This document shows, one piece after another, positions 7,225-15,878 of a stretch of DNA of 59,542 bases (positions are counted from its first letter, which is position 1; every line of letters starts with the position of its first letter). The notes under the pieces were generated by a model, which saw nothing but the letters and a program-made list of their open reading frames with translations, had not been told where the DNA came from and searched no databases. Made by a program: the position numbers and the translations under genes. The stretch spans positions 1 through 59,542 of IMG/VR virus record IMGVR_UViG_3300030329_002202. One strand, 5' to 3'. The DNA is from a virus.

Positions 7225-8610
7225 ATGCCAAGAGTAGGAAAAAAGAAATTCCCATACACCAATAAGGGTTTAGCAGATGCAAAAGCTTATGCTAAGAAAA
7301 ACGATTTACCAATAATCTATACTGAAGATAATAAACCAAGCATGGCTATTCCAAGTTATGCTGAAGGTGGTGGTGTAAGATTTTATGAAACTCAGTCACC
7401 ATCAGGTGGTGGTGGGTTAGACCTTCATCAAGCTGAGGCCATGGATTGGTCAGGTGGTGCAAGAAATACAGAAAAATTTAAAGAAAAGCATAAAGAAAAA
7501 AAGATAAGCGAACTTGATAATACAACTGATGAAACTATTGAGGAAACGAATACATGTCCAGAGGGGCAAAAGCCAGATGGTCAAGGAGGTTGTATCCCAA
7601 TAGTAGAAGAAGAAGGTGATGAAACTGGGGGAGAAACTGGAGATGAAACTGGGGGAGAAACAGGTGGAGAAACAGGAGGAGAAACAGGAGATGAGACTGG
7701 TGGCGAGACAGGAGATGAGACTGGTGGTGAGACTGGTGGTGAAACAGGAGGTGAGACAGGCGATGAAACAGGAGGGGTTACTAATGAAACAGGAGGGGTT
7801 ACTAATGAAACTGGAGGAGCTACTGATAATGAAGGTGCGAGAAGCAGCGAGTATGTTCCACAAACAATTAGTAGAAGAGACATGGAAACAGATATAACTC
7901 CACAGTCTTCTATGCGTAGAGAAGAATATGTTCCTCAGTCTACATTTGGTCCAGGAGAAAATCCTAACATTGGAAGAGGAGAGGGTGATTATAGTCATGA
8001 AAAAAAGAACTTAATTCCTCAAGCTAAGAAGGCTGGTATAGGATTAGGTGGTTCAGGAGCAGGTGATGGTGGCCAAACATTAGGTGATTTAGGTGGAGGT
8101 GAAGGTTTTGGTAGTAAGTTAAAGGGGGATGGTGAGAGTCTTGCAGACAAGATAAAAGATAAAACCTCTGGAGGTGGAGGAGGAAATAACCCACTTGAGG
8201 CTATAAAAGAAAAGGCTGAAGAGGTAACAGATGAGGTCTCAGCTAAAAAAGGTGCTGTAATAAAGGTTAATAAGAAGAATGGTAATAATACTCAAGATGC
8301 TAATTATGTTTTTAGCGATGAATATAAAAGAGACATGAAGGAGTGGACAGCAGCTAAAAATCAAGAAACTGTTGACAAAATGGAGTTTAACAAAGTATTT
8401 CCTATGATGAGAAAATCATATGGTCCTGACCACACATTTAAATGGAGAGGTAAGATGTACACCACTGAAACAAAAGATGACCAAACAAATAAAGGTAAAA
8501 TGCATAAAGGTGGTAAGGTAAGAGTTAATAAAAAATCAGGAAAAAAAGCACAAGGAGTGGCTATCATTATAGCTATGGGTAAACCTAAAATTAATAGAAA
8601 GAAAAAATAA
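7225..8610 (+). CDS. Gly/Lys-rich virion-type protein with ETGG repeats
   Basis: 461 aa. The N-terminus MPRVGKKKFPYTNKGLADAK matches a short leader found on many marine phage proteins. Residues about 131-205 are tandem ETG(G/D) repeats. They are followed by EYVPQT/EYVPQS motifs shared with the next gene, a Gly-rich linker, and basic GG motifs (AKKGAVIKVNKKNG, MHKGGKVRVNKKSG). The protein is mostly disordered-looking with no enzyme motif. Repeats and basic patches suggest an extended internal virion or DNA-associated protein. Function unknown. Confidence 0.65.
   Translation: MPRVGKKKFPYTNKGLADAKAYAKKNDLPIIYTEDNKPSMAIPSYAEGGGVRFYETQSPSGGGGLDLHQAEAMDWSGGARNTEKFKEKHKEKKISELDNTTDETIEETNTCPEGQKPDGQGGCIPIVEEEGDETGGETGDETGGETGGETGGETGDETGGETGDETGGETGGETGGETGDETGGVTNETGGVTNETGGATDNEGARSSEYVPQTISRRDMETDITPQSSMRREEYVPQSTFGPGENPNIGRGEGDYSHEKKNLIPQAKKAGIGLGGSGAGDGGQTLGDLGGGEGFGSKLKGDGESLADKIKDKTSGGGGGNNPLEAIKEKAEEVTDEVSAKKGAVIKVNKKNGNNTQDANYVFSDEYKRDMKEWTAAKNQETVDKMEFNKVFPMMRKSYGPDHTFKWRGKMYTTETKDDQTNKGKMHKGGKVRVNKKSGKKAQGVAIIIAMGKPKINRKKK
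7618..7825 (+). repeat. 12-nt coding minisatellite, ETG(G/D) units
   Basis: About 13 contiguous 12-nt units encode ETGG or ETGD, followed by two VTNETGG units of 21 nt. Codon third positions vary between units, so expansion is not very recent. The array keeps long frames open on other strands and frames, which explains spurious overlapping ORFs there. Confidence 0.85.
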
Positions 8611-8615
8611 TAAAA

Positions 8616-11420
8616 ATGAAAAAAAATAATACATCATACACATTAACACAGGATGATATAAGAATTTTACAACAAAATCCTTGGATGTGGGAAGGTATGG
8701 GTGATTCATTAGAGTCAACATCAGGCAGTGGTTGGTTAATTAAAGATATACTTGGACCACATGCTAGGCCTAATAAAAATGTGCAAGTAATCACAGATGG
8801 TAGTGGTAAAAAAATATTAAGCTGGAGAGGTTATAGATTTGTTATACCTCAAGACAGTAATCTTTACAATGAACTTGGACCAAATCTTGTTGCTAATCAA
8901 GAGAATAGAACTAGAGAGGCTAATCTTAGAAAAAAAGAGGTTGTTGAAGCTGGACCTATAACAGGTGGTAAGGTTGTTGATGAAACGATTTCAATAAAAC
9001 CTAAAAAGATTAATACTGTAACTCCTCAAGATAACGAACCACAAAAATTACCTCCTCGACCAGAACCAGTAGTGGTTGATAGCACAACGACTAATATTAA
9101 TAATGATGGTGAAACTGTACCTGACAGAGAGGATAGAGAATATATTCCACAAACTAGAAGAAACGATGAGGACATGATTCCACAAAGTAGAAGAGACTAC
9201 TACGCTGGTGGTACTGTAGAGTCTTTTAGAAGACGTAGAGGTATGGGGTATAACCCTGATGCATATTACAGCAGAAGAGGTGGAGTTAACGAAGGTTGGG
9301 GTTTAAGAACAAATGAAATGTCTGATGTGCAAAGAGATAATAGAAGACAGGTTTCTGCAGAACATGATAGAAAAAGAGGAACAACTAGAACTTACGATGA
9401 CCAAAATAGACTGGTTCGTACTAATAAACGAGGCAAGGTTGTTGGTGGGACTAGAGAGCAAAGACTAGCTAGGAATAGAAAAAATGCACAACAAAATCAA
9501 AACACTGGATTGACTATTCCTAATGAAAGCATTCAACAAAAGAATGTACCAACAGTAGGTAAAACTCGTAAAACTGAAGCAACACGAAAACCATTAGGGG
9601 GTGATGAAAAAGTTTATCAAGGTGGGACTTTGGATGAGGTTACAGTTACTGCTAAAAGACCAGTACCAAATCCTGACAAAAGGTCTTACTGGGTTGGTGG
9701 AAAGCAAATAACAAAAGAAGAGCACGATAAGTTAACTGCAGGAAGTAAACCAAAACCAAGGTCAGAGTGGGTTACAGCAAGTAGTCCTGATAAATCTTAT
9801 AAAAATATAACTAAAGATATGTCAGACGCAGATAGAAAAAGATTTTACCCAAATGTGAAACCTGATAAAGAAGGAGAAAGGCAAGCTAAAAAGGGTGCTA
9901 TTGTAAAACCAAATAAAAATAATGAAACCATGAAAAATAAAACTAAACCTAGAAAACTTTCTAGATTTGAGAGAAGATTTAAAAAAGCTAGGGAAAAGGG
10001 TAAAGAAACATTTAAGTATAGAAAAAGAAGATTTGACTTAACTGAAAAGAGAGGGGTATATCATACAGGACTTAAAACTGAAGAAGGAGGCAAAAAGCCT
10101 GCTGATAAAGAAGAAAGAAGAGCTGATACAATTCCCAATGATGGTGATAGAGGCAAGGAGGGTACAAAGAGACCAGTAGATATAGGTACAGGAGGTCAAG
10201 GAACTGGAACTGATTATGACGATGGAGGTGTTACTAAAGGTAATTATGGTGGTGGCTCAGATACACCACAAGTTGTAAGAGATAAGGAAATTACGTATGA
10301 TAGAAGTTGGATTAGAAAACCAAAAAAACAATCTTCTAGCAATAATGATACTAACGATTCTAATGAAACGAATGACACTAATGTTACAAACGATTCTCAA
10401 CAAACAGAAAAGCTAACTAAGCAAGAGAAGTTTTACAGAAGACAACAAAGAAGAGAAGAAAGAGAAGCTAATAGATTAAAAAAGAAAGAAGAAAGGTTAG
10501 CTAGAAGAAAGTACAGAAAAGAGGCTAGACAGTATAGAAGAACAATGAGAAGAAAAGCTAGACAGGAAAGAAGAGAAGCTGCAGGCCATAAGTTTACAGG
10601 TGGTAGAAGAATTTCTCCAAGAAGATGGTGGAAAAACCTTAGAGATAAGCTTGGTATAGGTGCACCTGGTAGAGGTAATTTGAGAGATTGGGACTCACCA
10701 ACATCTTTTCCTACAACAAGAAAAGAAATGCCTGTAAGAACATATAAGGATGGAGGTAAACCAAAATCAGCTCAGTATATGTCTTATGATGATATGGTAA
10801 AAGACCCAAAGTATCAAAAAGCTTCAAAGAGTAAAGATTATTCTAATTTTACCTATTGGGAAGAAACTCAAGGTTATCCTGGTGGACCAAAAACTAAACA
10901 AGTCATGAATAAAGAATTTAATCCTAAAATGAAGCCATCAAATATGAAAGGTGGAGGAAAGGTAGCAAAAAGAAAATATCTTGGTGGTGGTAAAGTAAAA
11001 AAATACTCTAATGGGGGAAATATTCCTGACATGACCAAGAAAAATCTTACAATGAGTGATTATAAAAAGTTTTTAGATGCTAGAGATAGAGATGCAGCAA
11101 ATCTTAAAAGAATAAATGAATACAATGTTAAGAATAAGGTGGATGGCAAAACAACTCGTAAGATGGTTGACTCTAAAAACCTTAAACCTGGTGACTCTTG
11201 GAAGCAGTCATGGAAAAGCCCAAAAAAACCAAATAACAAGCAATTAGTTAGAATGCTTATGAAAAAAGGAGGAAGAACTTTGTTAAAAAGGCTAGGTTGG
11301 TTAGGTGCTGCAATAACTGCTGCTCAGGGTCTAGGTATTATTTATGAAGGTAGAAAAAATCTAATGCCATCTTTAAAAGATAGAGCAGAAAAGAATCCTA
11401 ACTTTGGTAGAAAAATATAA
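8616..11420 (+). CDS. Large basic, disordered virion-type protein
   Basis: 934 aa, strongly Lys/Arg-rich with long coiled or charged tracts (about 590-680, repeated RR/EE). Shared motifs include EYIPQTRRNDEDMIPQSRRD (also in the upstream protein), AKKGAIVKPNKNN, YKDGGKPK, YLGGGKVKKYSNGGN, and LDEVTVTAKR, which resembles the start of TonB-dependent receptor plug domains. A hydrophobic patch near the C-terminus (LLKRLGWLGAAITAAQGLGI) could contact membrane. No catalytic residues seen. It may be an ejected or DNA-packaging-associated protein. It begins 5 nt after the upstream stop. Confidence 0.6.
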   Translation: MKKNNTSYTLTQDDIRILQQNPWMWEGMGDSLESTSGSGWLIKDILGPHARPNKNVQVITDGSGKKILSWRGYRFVIPQDSNLYNELGPNLVANQENRTREANLRKKEVVEAGPITGGKVVDETISIKPKKINTVTPQDNEPQKLPPRPEPVVVDSTTTNINNDGETVPDREDREYIPQTRRNDEDMIPQSRRDYYAGGTVESFRRRRGMGYNPDAYYSRRGGVNEGWGLRTNEMSDVQRDNRRQVSAEHDRKRGTTRTYDDQNRLVRTNKRGKVVGGTREQRLARNRKNAQQNQNTGLTIPNESIQQKNVPTVGKTRKTEATRKPLGGDEKVYQGGTLDEVTVTAKRPVPNPDKRSYWVGGKQITKEEHDKLTAGSKPKPRSEWVTASSPDKSYKNITKDMSDADRKRFYPNVKPDKEGERQAKKGAIVKPNKNNETMKNKTKPRKLSRFERRFKKAREKGKETFKYRKRRFDLTEKRGVYHTGLKTEEGGKKPADKEERRADTIPNDGDRGKEGTKRPVDIGTGGQGTGTDYDDGGVTKGNYGGGSDTPQVVRDKEITYDRSWIRKPKKQSSSNNDTNDSNETNDTNVTNDSQQTEKLTKQEKFYRRQQRREEREANRLKKKEERLARRKYRKEARQYRRTMRRKARQERREAAGHKFTGGRRISPRRWWKNLRDKLGIGAPGRGNLRDWDSPTSFPTTRKEMPVRTYKDGGKPKSAQYMSYDDMVKDPKYQKASKSKDYSNFTYWEETQGYPGGPKTKQVMNKEFNPKMKPSNMKGGGKVAKRKYLGGGKVKKYSNGGNIPDMTKKNLTMSDYKKFLDARDRDAANLKRINEYNVKNKVDGKTTRKMVDSKNLKPGDSWKQSWKSPKKPNNKQLVRMLMKKGGRTLLKRLGWLGAAITAAQGLGIIYEGRKNLMPSLKDRAEKNPNFGRKI

Positions 11421-11423
11421 AAA

Positions 11424-11705
11424 ATGAAAGAATTATCAGAAGACTCAAAATTTGAGATAAGTGCTAAAACTTTAGGTGGTATAGCTTTTTTAATAGCCAC
11501 CTTGGTTGGTATGTGGTTTACGCTTCAGGCTGACATTGATGAGGCTAAGCTTTTACCAGAACCCCCAGCACCAGAGGTTACAAAAATGGAATTTGACATG
11601 AAGGACCAAATGGTTAGGCAGACTATTATGACTACCCAGGAGGATGTTACTGAGATAAAAGAAGATATTAAGTATCTTAGAGATAAGATAGACTCAATGG
11701 ATTAA
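11424..11705 (+). CDS. Single-TM coiled-coil membrane protein, spanin- or holin-like
   Basis: 93 aa. One transmembrane segment at about residues 15-34 (KTLGGIAFLIATLVGMWFTL) is followed by a Pro-rich hinge (LLPEPPAPE) and a C-terminal coiled coil (VTEIKEDIKYLRDKI). An inner-membrane anchor plus periplasmic coil resembles an i-spanin, but partner genes and lysis context are lacking. It abuts the thioredoxin-like gene (1-nt gap). Function uncertain. Confidence 0.55.
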   Translation: MKELSEDSKFEISAKTLGGIAFLIATLVGMWFTLQADIDEAKLLPEPPAPEVTKMEFDMKDQMVRQTIMTTQEDVTEIKEDIKYLRDKIDSMD

Positions 11706-11706
11706 T

Positions 11707-12099
11707 ATGAAATATTTAGATTTAAAATTATTACTGTTCTTAGTTATAACTATATTGTTTTCTGCTAAATCTTCTTCACAAGAATTTTTAACAGCAGATA
11801 ACTTTCAAAATAAAGTAGCAAAAGATATTGTTGCTGTTGAGTTTTGGGTTGAATGGAATAAGACAAATGAGTTCTCTGAATTTGTAGAACTCAATGATTG
11901 TGAAAAATATAGAGTAGATATAGGAAAATATCCTGAATTACAAAAAGAATATAATGTAACTTGTATACCTACTGTAATTATATTTGAAAGTGGGGAGGAA
12001 AAAGAGAGGTTTAAGGCAAATATAATGTTCGAGTTAGATGCAACAAAAAAGGATGTTCAAAATAGTATAGACAAAATAATGTTAGCAAAATTTAATTAG
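11707..12099 (+). CDS. Exported thioredoxin-fold protein without the CxxC motif
   Basis: 130 aa. The signal peptide ends near AKSSSQ (residue about 25). The mature part follows the thioredoxin pattern: VAVEFWVEWNKTNEF where WCxxC would be, then YRVDIGKYPELQKEYNVTCIPTVIIFESGEE. The cis-proline segment (CIPT) is kept, while the redox cysteines are replaced by N-K-T-N. It is therefore unlikely to be a disulfide oxidoreductase and may be a periplasmic chaperone or binding module. Located among fibre/structural genes in the rightward arm. Confidence 0.7.
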   Translation: MKYLDLKLLLFLVITILFSAKSSSQEFLTADNFQNKVAKDIVAVEFWVEWNKTNEFSEFVELNDCEKYRVDIGKYPELQKEYNVTCIPTVIIFESGEEKERFKANIMFELDATKKDVQNSIDKIMLAKFN

Positions 12100-12101
12100 T
12101 T

Positions 12102-12275
12102 ATGAATTGGATAAACTCATGGAAAGCTGGAAATAAAAAAGAAAAATATGGTGTGTCTATAAGGCTTGGCACTATAACTGTATTTGAATTAAAATACTGC
12201 CCTTGCAGTATATGTGAAAAAACAAACTGTTCAAGGTTTAGATTTATGATTTTAAACTTTGGTGTAGAAATTTAA
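12102..12275 (+). CDS. Small Cys-rich protein, possible zinc knuckle
   Basis: 57 aa, ATG at 12102, TAA at 12273-12275. It contains C-P-C-S-I-C-E-K-T-N-C, four cysteines within 11 residues, compatible with metal binding. It starts 2 nt after the thioredoxin-fold gene and ends 3 nt before the fibre gene, filling an otherwise empty gap, which supports it being real. Function unknown. Confidence 0.6.
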   Translation: MNWINSWKAGNKKEKYGVSIRLGTITVFELKYCPCSICEKTNCSRFRFMILNFGVEI

Positions 12276-12278
12276 AAT

Positions 12279-14339
12279 ATGGGAACTTCATTAGCAGGAC
12301 AAAAAATATCAGCAAAATACCAGTATCTATTAAAGACTGCTGAAGCTGCATTTTCCACATCACTCACCAATATAGAGGATGGGGCTGGAAATGGTAGCGA
12401 CTTATCTGTGGCAACAAATAAGGTTAAGGTTGGAACAGCATTGGGTATTAACCAATCAGCACCAACCTATAAATTAGATATAAGTGGTACAACATCAGCA
12501 GTAAGAGTTGATAATGGAACGAACGCATCTTTCTTAGTTGGTAAAGGTAACACCTATGGTTTTTGTGCTGGTGACTGTAATCCTGCGACAACTGTAGGTG
12601 GAGGTTCTGCAGGTAGTACAACAGCTCAAGCAAACAAGAACTATATAGCTATTGACCCAACATTTGCATCAAGTGCAGGTAGAGTAACTATTATGAATGG
12701 GGCTTCTTCAGGAACAGGAGCTATAGGTATAGGTGCAGATGCTACAGCAACTGGATTTATAGAATTTGGTGCTTCTAATAAGATTTTTAAATTTACTGCT
12801 AAAACAGCAACTCAATCATTTTATGTATATGGAAATGGTGAGTCACAATTAAGTATAGATTCAACTAATAAAAGAGTTGGTTTAGGTGAAGATGTTACCA
12901 ATCCTGCTCATACTGTTGAAATTAGAGAAACAGGTAGTGCTAAAGCAAATACAGATATATTAGCGATAACAAATAAAACAAATGCTGCTGATATGGATGG
13001 AACAGAAGGTAGTATATTATTTAATCAATGGTATTATGACGCTTCTACACCTGCTGTAGCAGATGCAGGTAGAATATCTGTAGGAACTGAAACTGACTGG
13101 ACTTCTTCAGGGTCTACTCAAGATTCATATATGTCTTTAGAGACTGCTTTGGATGGTACAGTTGCAGAAAAGGTTAGAATAACTAGTGCAGGATATGTTG
13201 GTATAAATGCAGCAGTTCCAACATCTCACCTTCACGTTAATGGAAATATTTATGCATCAGGTTCTATAACTGCAGCAAAAGCTATAGTTGAGAGGACAAG
13301 GTATCAATTAGAAGAGTATTTTGATAGAAAACCCCAATTAAATGCAACATCTACAATAGACCCAGATGCTAATGACGCAACAGCTTTAGCAGCTTTTGTT
13401 AAGGCAAATAGACATTTTGAATTGGCCACAGGTGCTAATGCTGCAGATGCAAATGTTATTTACGATGGTGATAAAGCATGTGTTCAGCTTCAAACAGCAG
13501 GGTCACTCAATACTGACTCAATGATAATACAACCTCATACAGATTATTTAACATCGCAATACGCTGGTGCTCAAACAGCTTGGACAGGTATGTTATGGGG
13601 AACTGAGGACCAAGTTAGTTGGGAGTGTTCTATAACTACAGATTCTACTATAACTGACTGTATGTATTGGGCAGGTCTTAAATTGACCAACACTAATGTT
13701 TACACAACAAACAATGACCAAGCATATTTCTTTTATGACTCTAGTAAAACAATATTATCTCATGCTGGTACAGCCACAACTTGGCATTTTGTTTATAGCA
13801 ATAATGGAACTCATTATGTAACAAACTTAGGTGTAGTTGTTTCAACAGATGCAACATATCATTTTAAAATAGATATAAATAGTGAGAGAGAAACTTCAGT
13901 TTATATAAATGGAGACCAATATGGATTAACAACTATATCAGGTGTTGGTGCAACAGGAGTTTTAGTTGATGGTGGTGGTTCTTCAGTAAGTCTTAGTAAT
14001 GGGTCATCTCATGTGCTTACTGTTGATGGAACTGATGCTACAACAAAAATAGTGGTAGGAGATGTAATTGTAGATGATGGTTCAAGCCAAGTGTATGGAA
14101 CAGTTACTGCTGTAACTGCAACAAGTGTAACTATAACTGCTTCTGATACAGTTTCTTTACCTGACAATACGAATATACATATAAATGGGAGAGCTGCAGT
14201 TAGTTCAACAACTGATGGTTCAGCATTAAAAGATAATACAAACCTTATACCATATATAGGTATTCTTAAACATACTAACTCAACAGCTAGAGCACTAAGG
14301 GTTAGTTATCAAAAAATAAGTAGAGTAATAGGAACATAA
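12279..14339 (+). CDS. Large tail fibre-like protein
   Basis: 686 aa. The N-terminal half is fibre-like, with short beta repeats (YKLDISGTTSAVRVDNG, VGINAAVPTSHLHVNGNIY). The middle (about 350-560) has a lectin/LamG-like pattern with TTWHFVYSNN and SVYINGDQYG. Residues about 575-640 hold the modular domain VVGDVIVDD ... TATSVTITA shared with 6091-6813 and 29201-34885. It looks like a receptor-binding or side-fibre protein. No signal peptide. Downstream is a further small structural gene, then a terminator. Confidence 0.65.
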   Translation: MGTSLAGQKISAKYQYLLKTAEAAFSTSLTNIEDGAGNGSDLSVATNKVKVGTALGINQSAPTYKLDISGTTSAVRVDNGTNASFLVGKGNTYGFCAGDCNPATTVGGGSAGSTTAQANKNYIAIDPTFASSAGRVTIMNGASSGTGAIGIGADATATGFIEFGASNKIFKFTAKTATQSFYVYGNGESQLSIDSTNKRVGLGEDVTNPAHTVEIRETGSAKANTDILAITNKTNAADMDGTEGSILFNQWYYDASTPAVADAGRISVGTETDWTSSGSTQDSYMSLETALDGTVAEKVRITSAGYVGINAAVPTSHLHVNGNIYASGSITAAKAIVERTRYQLEEYFDRKPQLNATSTIDPDANDATALAAFVKANRHFELATGANAADANVIYDGDKACVQLQTAGSLNTDSMIIQPHTDYLTSQYAGAQTAWTGMLWGTEDQVSWECSITTDSTITDCMYWAGLKLTNTNVYTTNNDQAYFFYDSSKTILSHAGTATTWHFVYSNNGTHYVTNLGVVVSTDATYHFKIDINSERETSVYINGDQYGLTTISGVGATGVLVDGGGSSVSLSNGSSHVLTVDGTDATTKIVVGDVIVDDGSSQVYGTVTAVTATSVTITASDTVSLPDNTNIHINGRAAVSSTTDGSALKDNTNLIPYIGILKHTNSTARALRVSYQKISRVIGT

Positions 14340-14353
14340 CAATATAATATATA

Positions 14354-14839
14354 ATGGCAGATTTAACAGTAACAGTAAAAGAGGATGTAAAATTAAATGG
14401 ACAGCAGTATGGTTCGTCAAAATCATATACTCTAACAGGTGTAACTAATGTTTTTAAAAGAGTTGTAACTTGCACCAGAAATGTTGACACAACTATAGTA
14501 AAGTTTGGCCCAGATGATAATACATCAGATGGTGGGTTGAAGATAAGCACAACAAAATATATGAGAATAACTAATTTAAGTCTTACTGAAGATGTTAACT
14601 TATCTTTTCAAATAGATACAACAGAGCATGCATCAGATGCTAGCACTGCTGAGGAATCTGCTACATTTTTACTAAAAGCAAAACAAAGTTTTGTTATGGG
14701 AACTGCACATGACTCTTTATGTGTTCAAGATACAAATGCTACTATAGAGTTAACTCTACACGATTTGGAGAGTGTTATTGTTGATACACCTGCAGGAGCA
14801 GAAGTAGACATAGAAGTTTTTGTTGCTAGCTCTTCTTAA
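14354..14839 (+). CDS. Small structural protein
   Basis: 161 aa, beta-rich, soluble, with the start MADLTVTVKEDVKLNGQQYG. It has the look of a head or tail decoration protein of marine phages, but no named family is assigned. It ends the first block of the rightward arm and is followed by an intrinsic terminator. Acidic, with no enzymatic motif. Confidence 0.55.
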   Translation: MADLTVTVKEDVKLNGQQYGSSKSYTLTGVTNVFKRVVTCTRNVDTTIVKFGPDDNTSDGGLKISTTKYMRITNLSLTEDVNLSFQIDTTEHASDASTAEESATFLLKAKQSFVMGTAHDSLCVQDTNATIELTLHDLESVIVDTPAGAEVDIEVFVASSS

Positions 14840-14865
14840 TAACTTTGTTCATAACTTTTATAAAG

Positions 14866-14892
14866 GGCTACTTTTTTAGTAGCTTTTTTTTT
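14866..14892 (+). terminator. Intrinsic terminator after first rightward block
   Basis: Stem GCTACT (14867-14872) pairs with AGTAGC (14878-14883) across a 5-T loop. A run of nine T follows at 14884-14892. It separates the fibre block from the Nmad1/packaging block. Confidence 0.85.
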
Positions 14893-14894
14893 CA

Positions 14895-14902
14895 TATATT
14901 TA
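14895..14902 (+). promoter_or_regulatory. Weak promoter-like element TATATTTA
   Basis: Seven of eight bases match TATATTTG, 22 nt upstream of the next ATG and directly after the terminator. No -33 element is clear. An AATTTAATTTAAT box (14907-14919) lies between it and the start codon, as at other internal starts. Confidence 0.4.
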
Positions 14903-14923
14903 TAGAAATTTAATTTAATAGAT

Positions 14924-15322
14924 ATGACAACAGAAGACTTAATAATAAAGGTCACAGAAGAAATGAAAGACCTTTTAATCGAAAAAAACAGGGCATATGG
15001 AGACAGTGCCACTAATCCATCAAACGTATTCTCATCAGGTTCACCAATAGACTCTTTATGTGCACGTATAGACGATAAGCTTATGCGTATACAAAATAAA
15101 GGCATCAATGATAAAACAGAAGATACTGTTTCAGACTTGATAGGATACCTTATTTTATTAAAAGTGGCTATATATAAAGAAAAATATGATGAATTTGATA
15201 TTATGTCTGATTCCATTAGCTCAGGTGGGTTTTGTAATATTAATGGAACCCCAATAGACAATATGGAAGACTTGAAGGTTCATTATGATATGGTAGATGA
15301 AGAAGTCAACGAGAAAAATTAA
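14924..15322 (+). CDS. Nmad1 (DUF1599)-like protein
   Basis: 132 aa. The segment MKDLLIEKNRAYGDSATNPS and IDDKLMRIQNKGI followed by DTVSDLIGYLILLK fits the nucleotide-modification-associated domain 1 family (DUF1599), predicted in other phages to act in or near nucleotide modification. The sequence gives no direct evidence that this phage modifies its DNA. It opens the packaging block after the terminator and overlaps the next gene. Confidence 0.7.
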   Translation: MTTEDLIIKVTEEMKDLLIEKNRAYGDSATNPSNVFSSGSPIDSLCARIDDKLMRIQNKGINDKTEDTVSDLIGYLILLKVAIYKEKYDEFDIMSDSISSGGFCNINGTPIDNMEDLKVHYDMVDEEVNEKN

Positions 15323-15605
15323 AAAGATATTAAAAGACTTAGAGTCTTTAAGAGATGAAGCTAGTGTTAAATTTGCTTTTTCCTATATAGAGTTTGGAAA
15401 GGATTTAAATAGTTTAGATGCTGATGTTGTCCACAACATAGGTGCAGATTTAGCTTCAGAAACTTTAATGCATATAATAGAGGAAAGGATATTTGAAGAC
15501 CCATTTAGCCAGCAATCTATTGATGATGTTGTTAAAGAGAGGGAGACAATGGCAAAATTACACATGTTTAATTTATTTAATAAAGGTAAAAAATTTGAAG
15601 CATAA
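15297..15605 (+). CDS. Hypothetical protein
   Basis: 102 aa, mixed charge, largely helical by composition, no recognised motif. Its ATG lies inside the Nmad1-like gene (26-nt overlap) and its stop overlaps the next ATG, so it is translationally coupled on both sides. Possibly an assembly accessory. Confidence 0.6.
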   Translation: MKKSTRKIKKILKDLESLRDEASVKFAFSYIEFGKDLNSLDADVVHNIGADLASETLMHIIEERIFEDPFSQQSIDDVVKERETMAKLHMFNLFNKGKKFEA

Positions 15606-15877
15606 TGGAATTAATAAATGGAATAATAAGAAAAGTTACAGTAGGTGATATTAAAGATGGTATAACCTATGTTGTTGGTCAGCCTATAATGAGGGGTGCA
15701 GCAACTATCACAGCAATAGTTCAGGATGATTTATACTTCTATAAATATAATATATTAAAGTTTAATGTATTTATAAAAATGGAAGATAAAGAAGAATCAG
15801 AGATGTGGAAGTCTTTTTTTAAGATAACAGGAGTAGAATACAATTTAAATTACGAAGAAGAATATCAAGTTAATTAA
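15605..15877 (+). CDS. Hypothetical protein
   Basis: 90 aa. It begins by overlapping the previous stop (ATAATGG) and ends 1 nt before the GroES-like gene. The beta-rich start (INGIIRKVTVGDIKDGITYV) and acidic C-terminus carry no recognised motif. Context suggests a role before packaging. Confidence 0.55.
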   Translation: MELINGIIRKVTVGDIKDGITYVVGQPIMRGAATITAIVQDDLYFYKYNILKFNVFIKMEDKEESEMWKSFFKITGVEYNLNYEEEYQVN

Positions 15878-15878
15878 T

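Noticed and set aside
7450-7998. Long frames opposite and alongside the ETGG repeat
   Set aside because: They result from the 12-nt repeat, which keeps several frames open; their products are only repeat translations.
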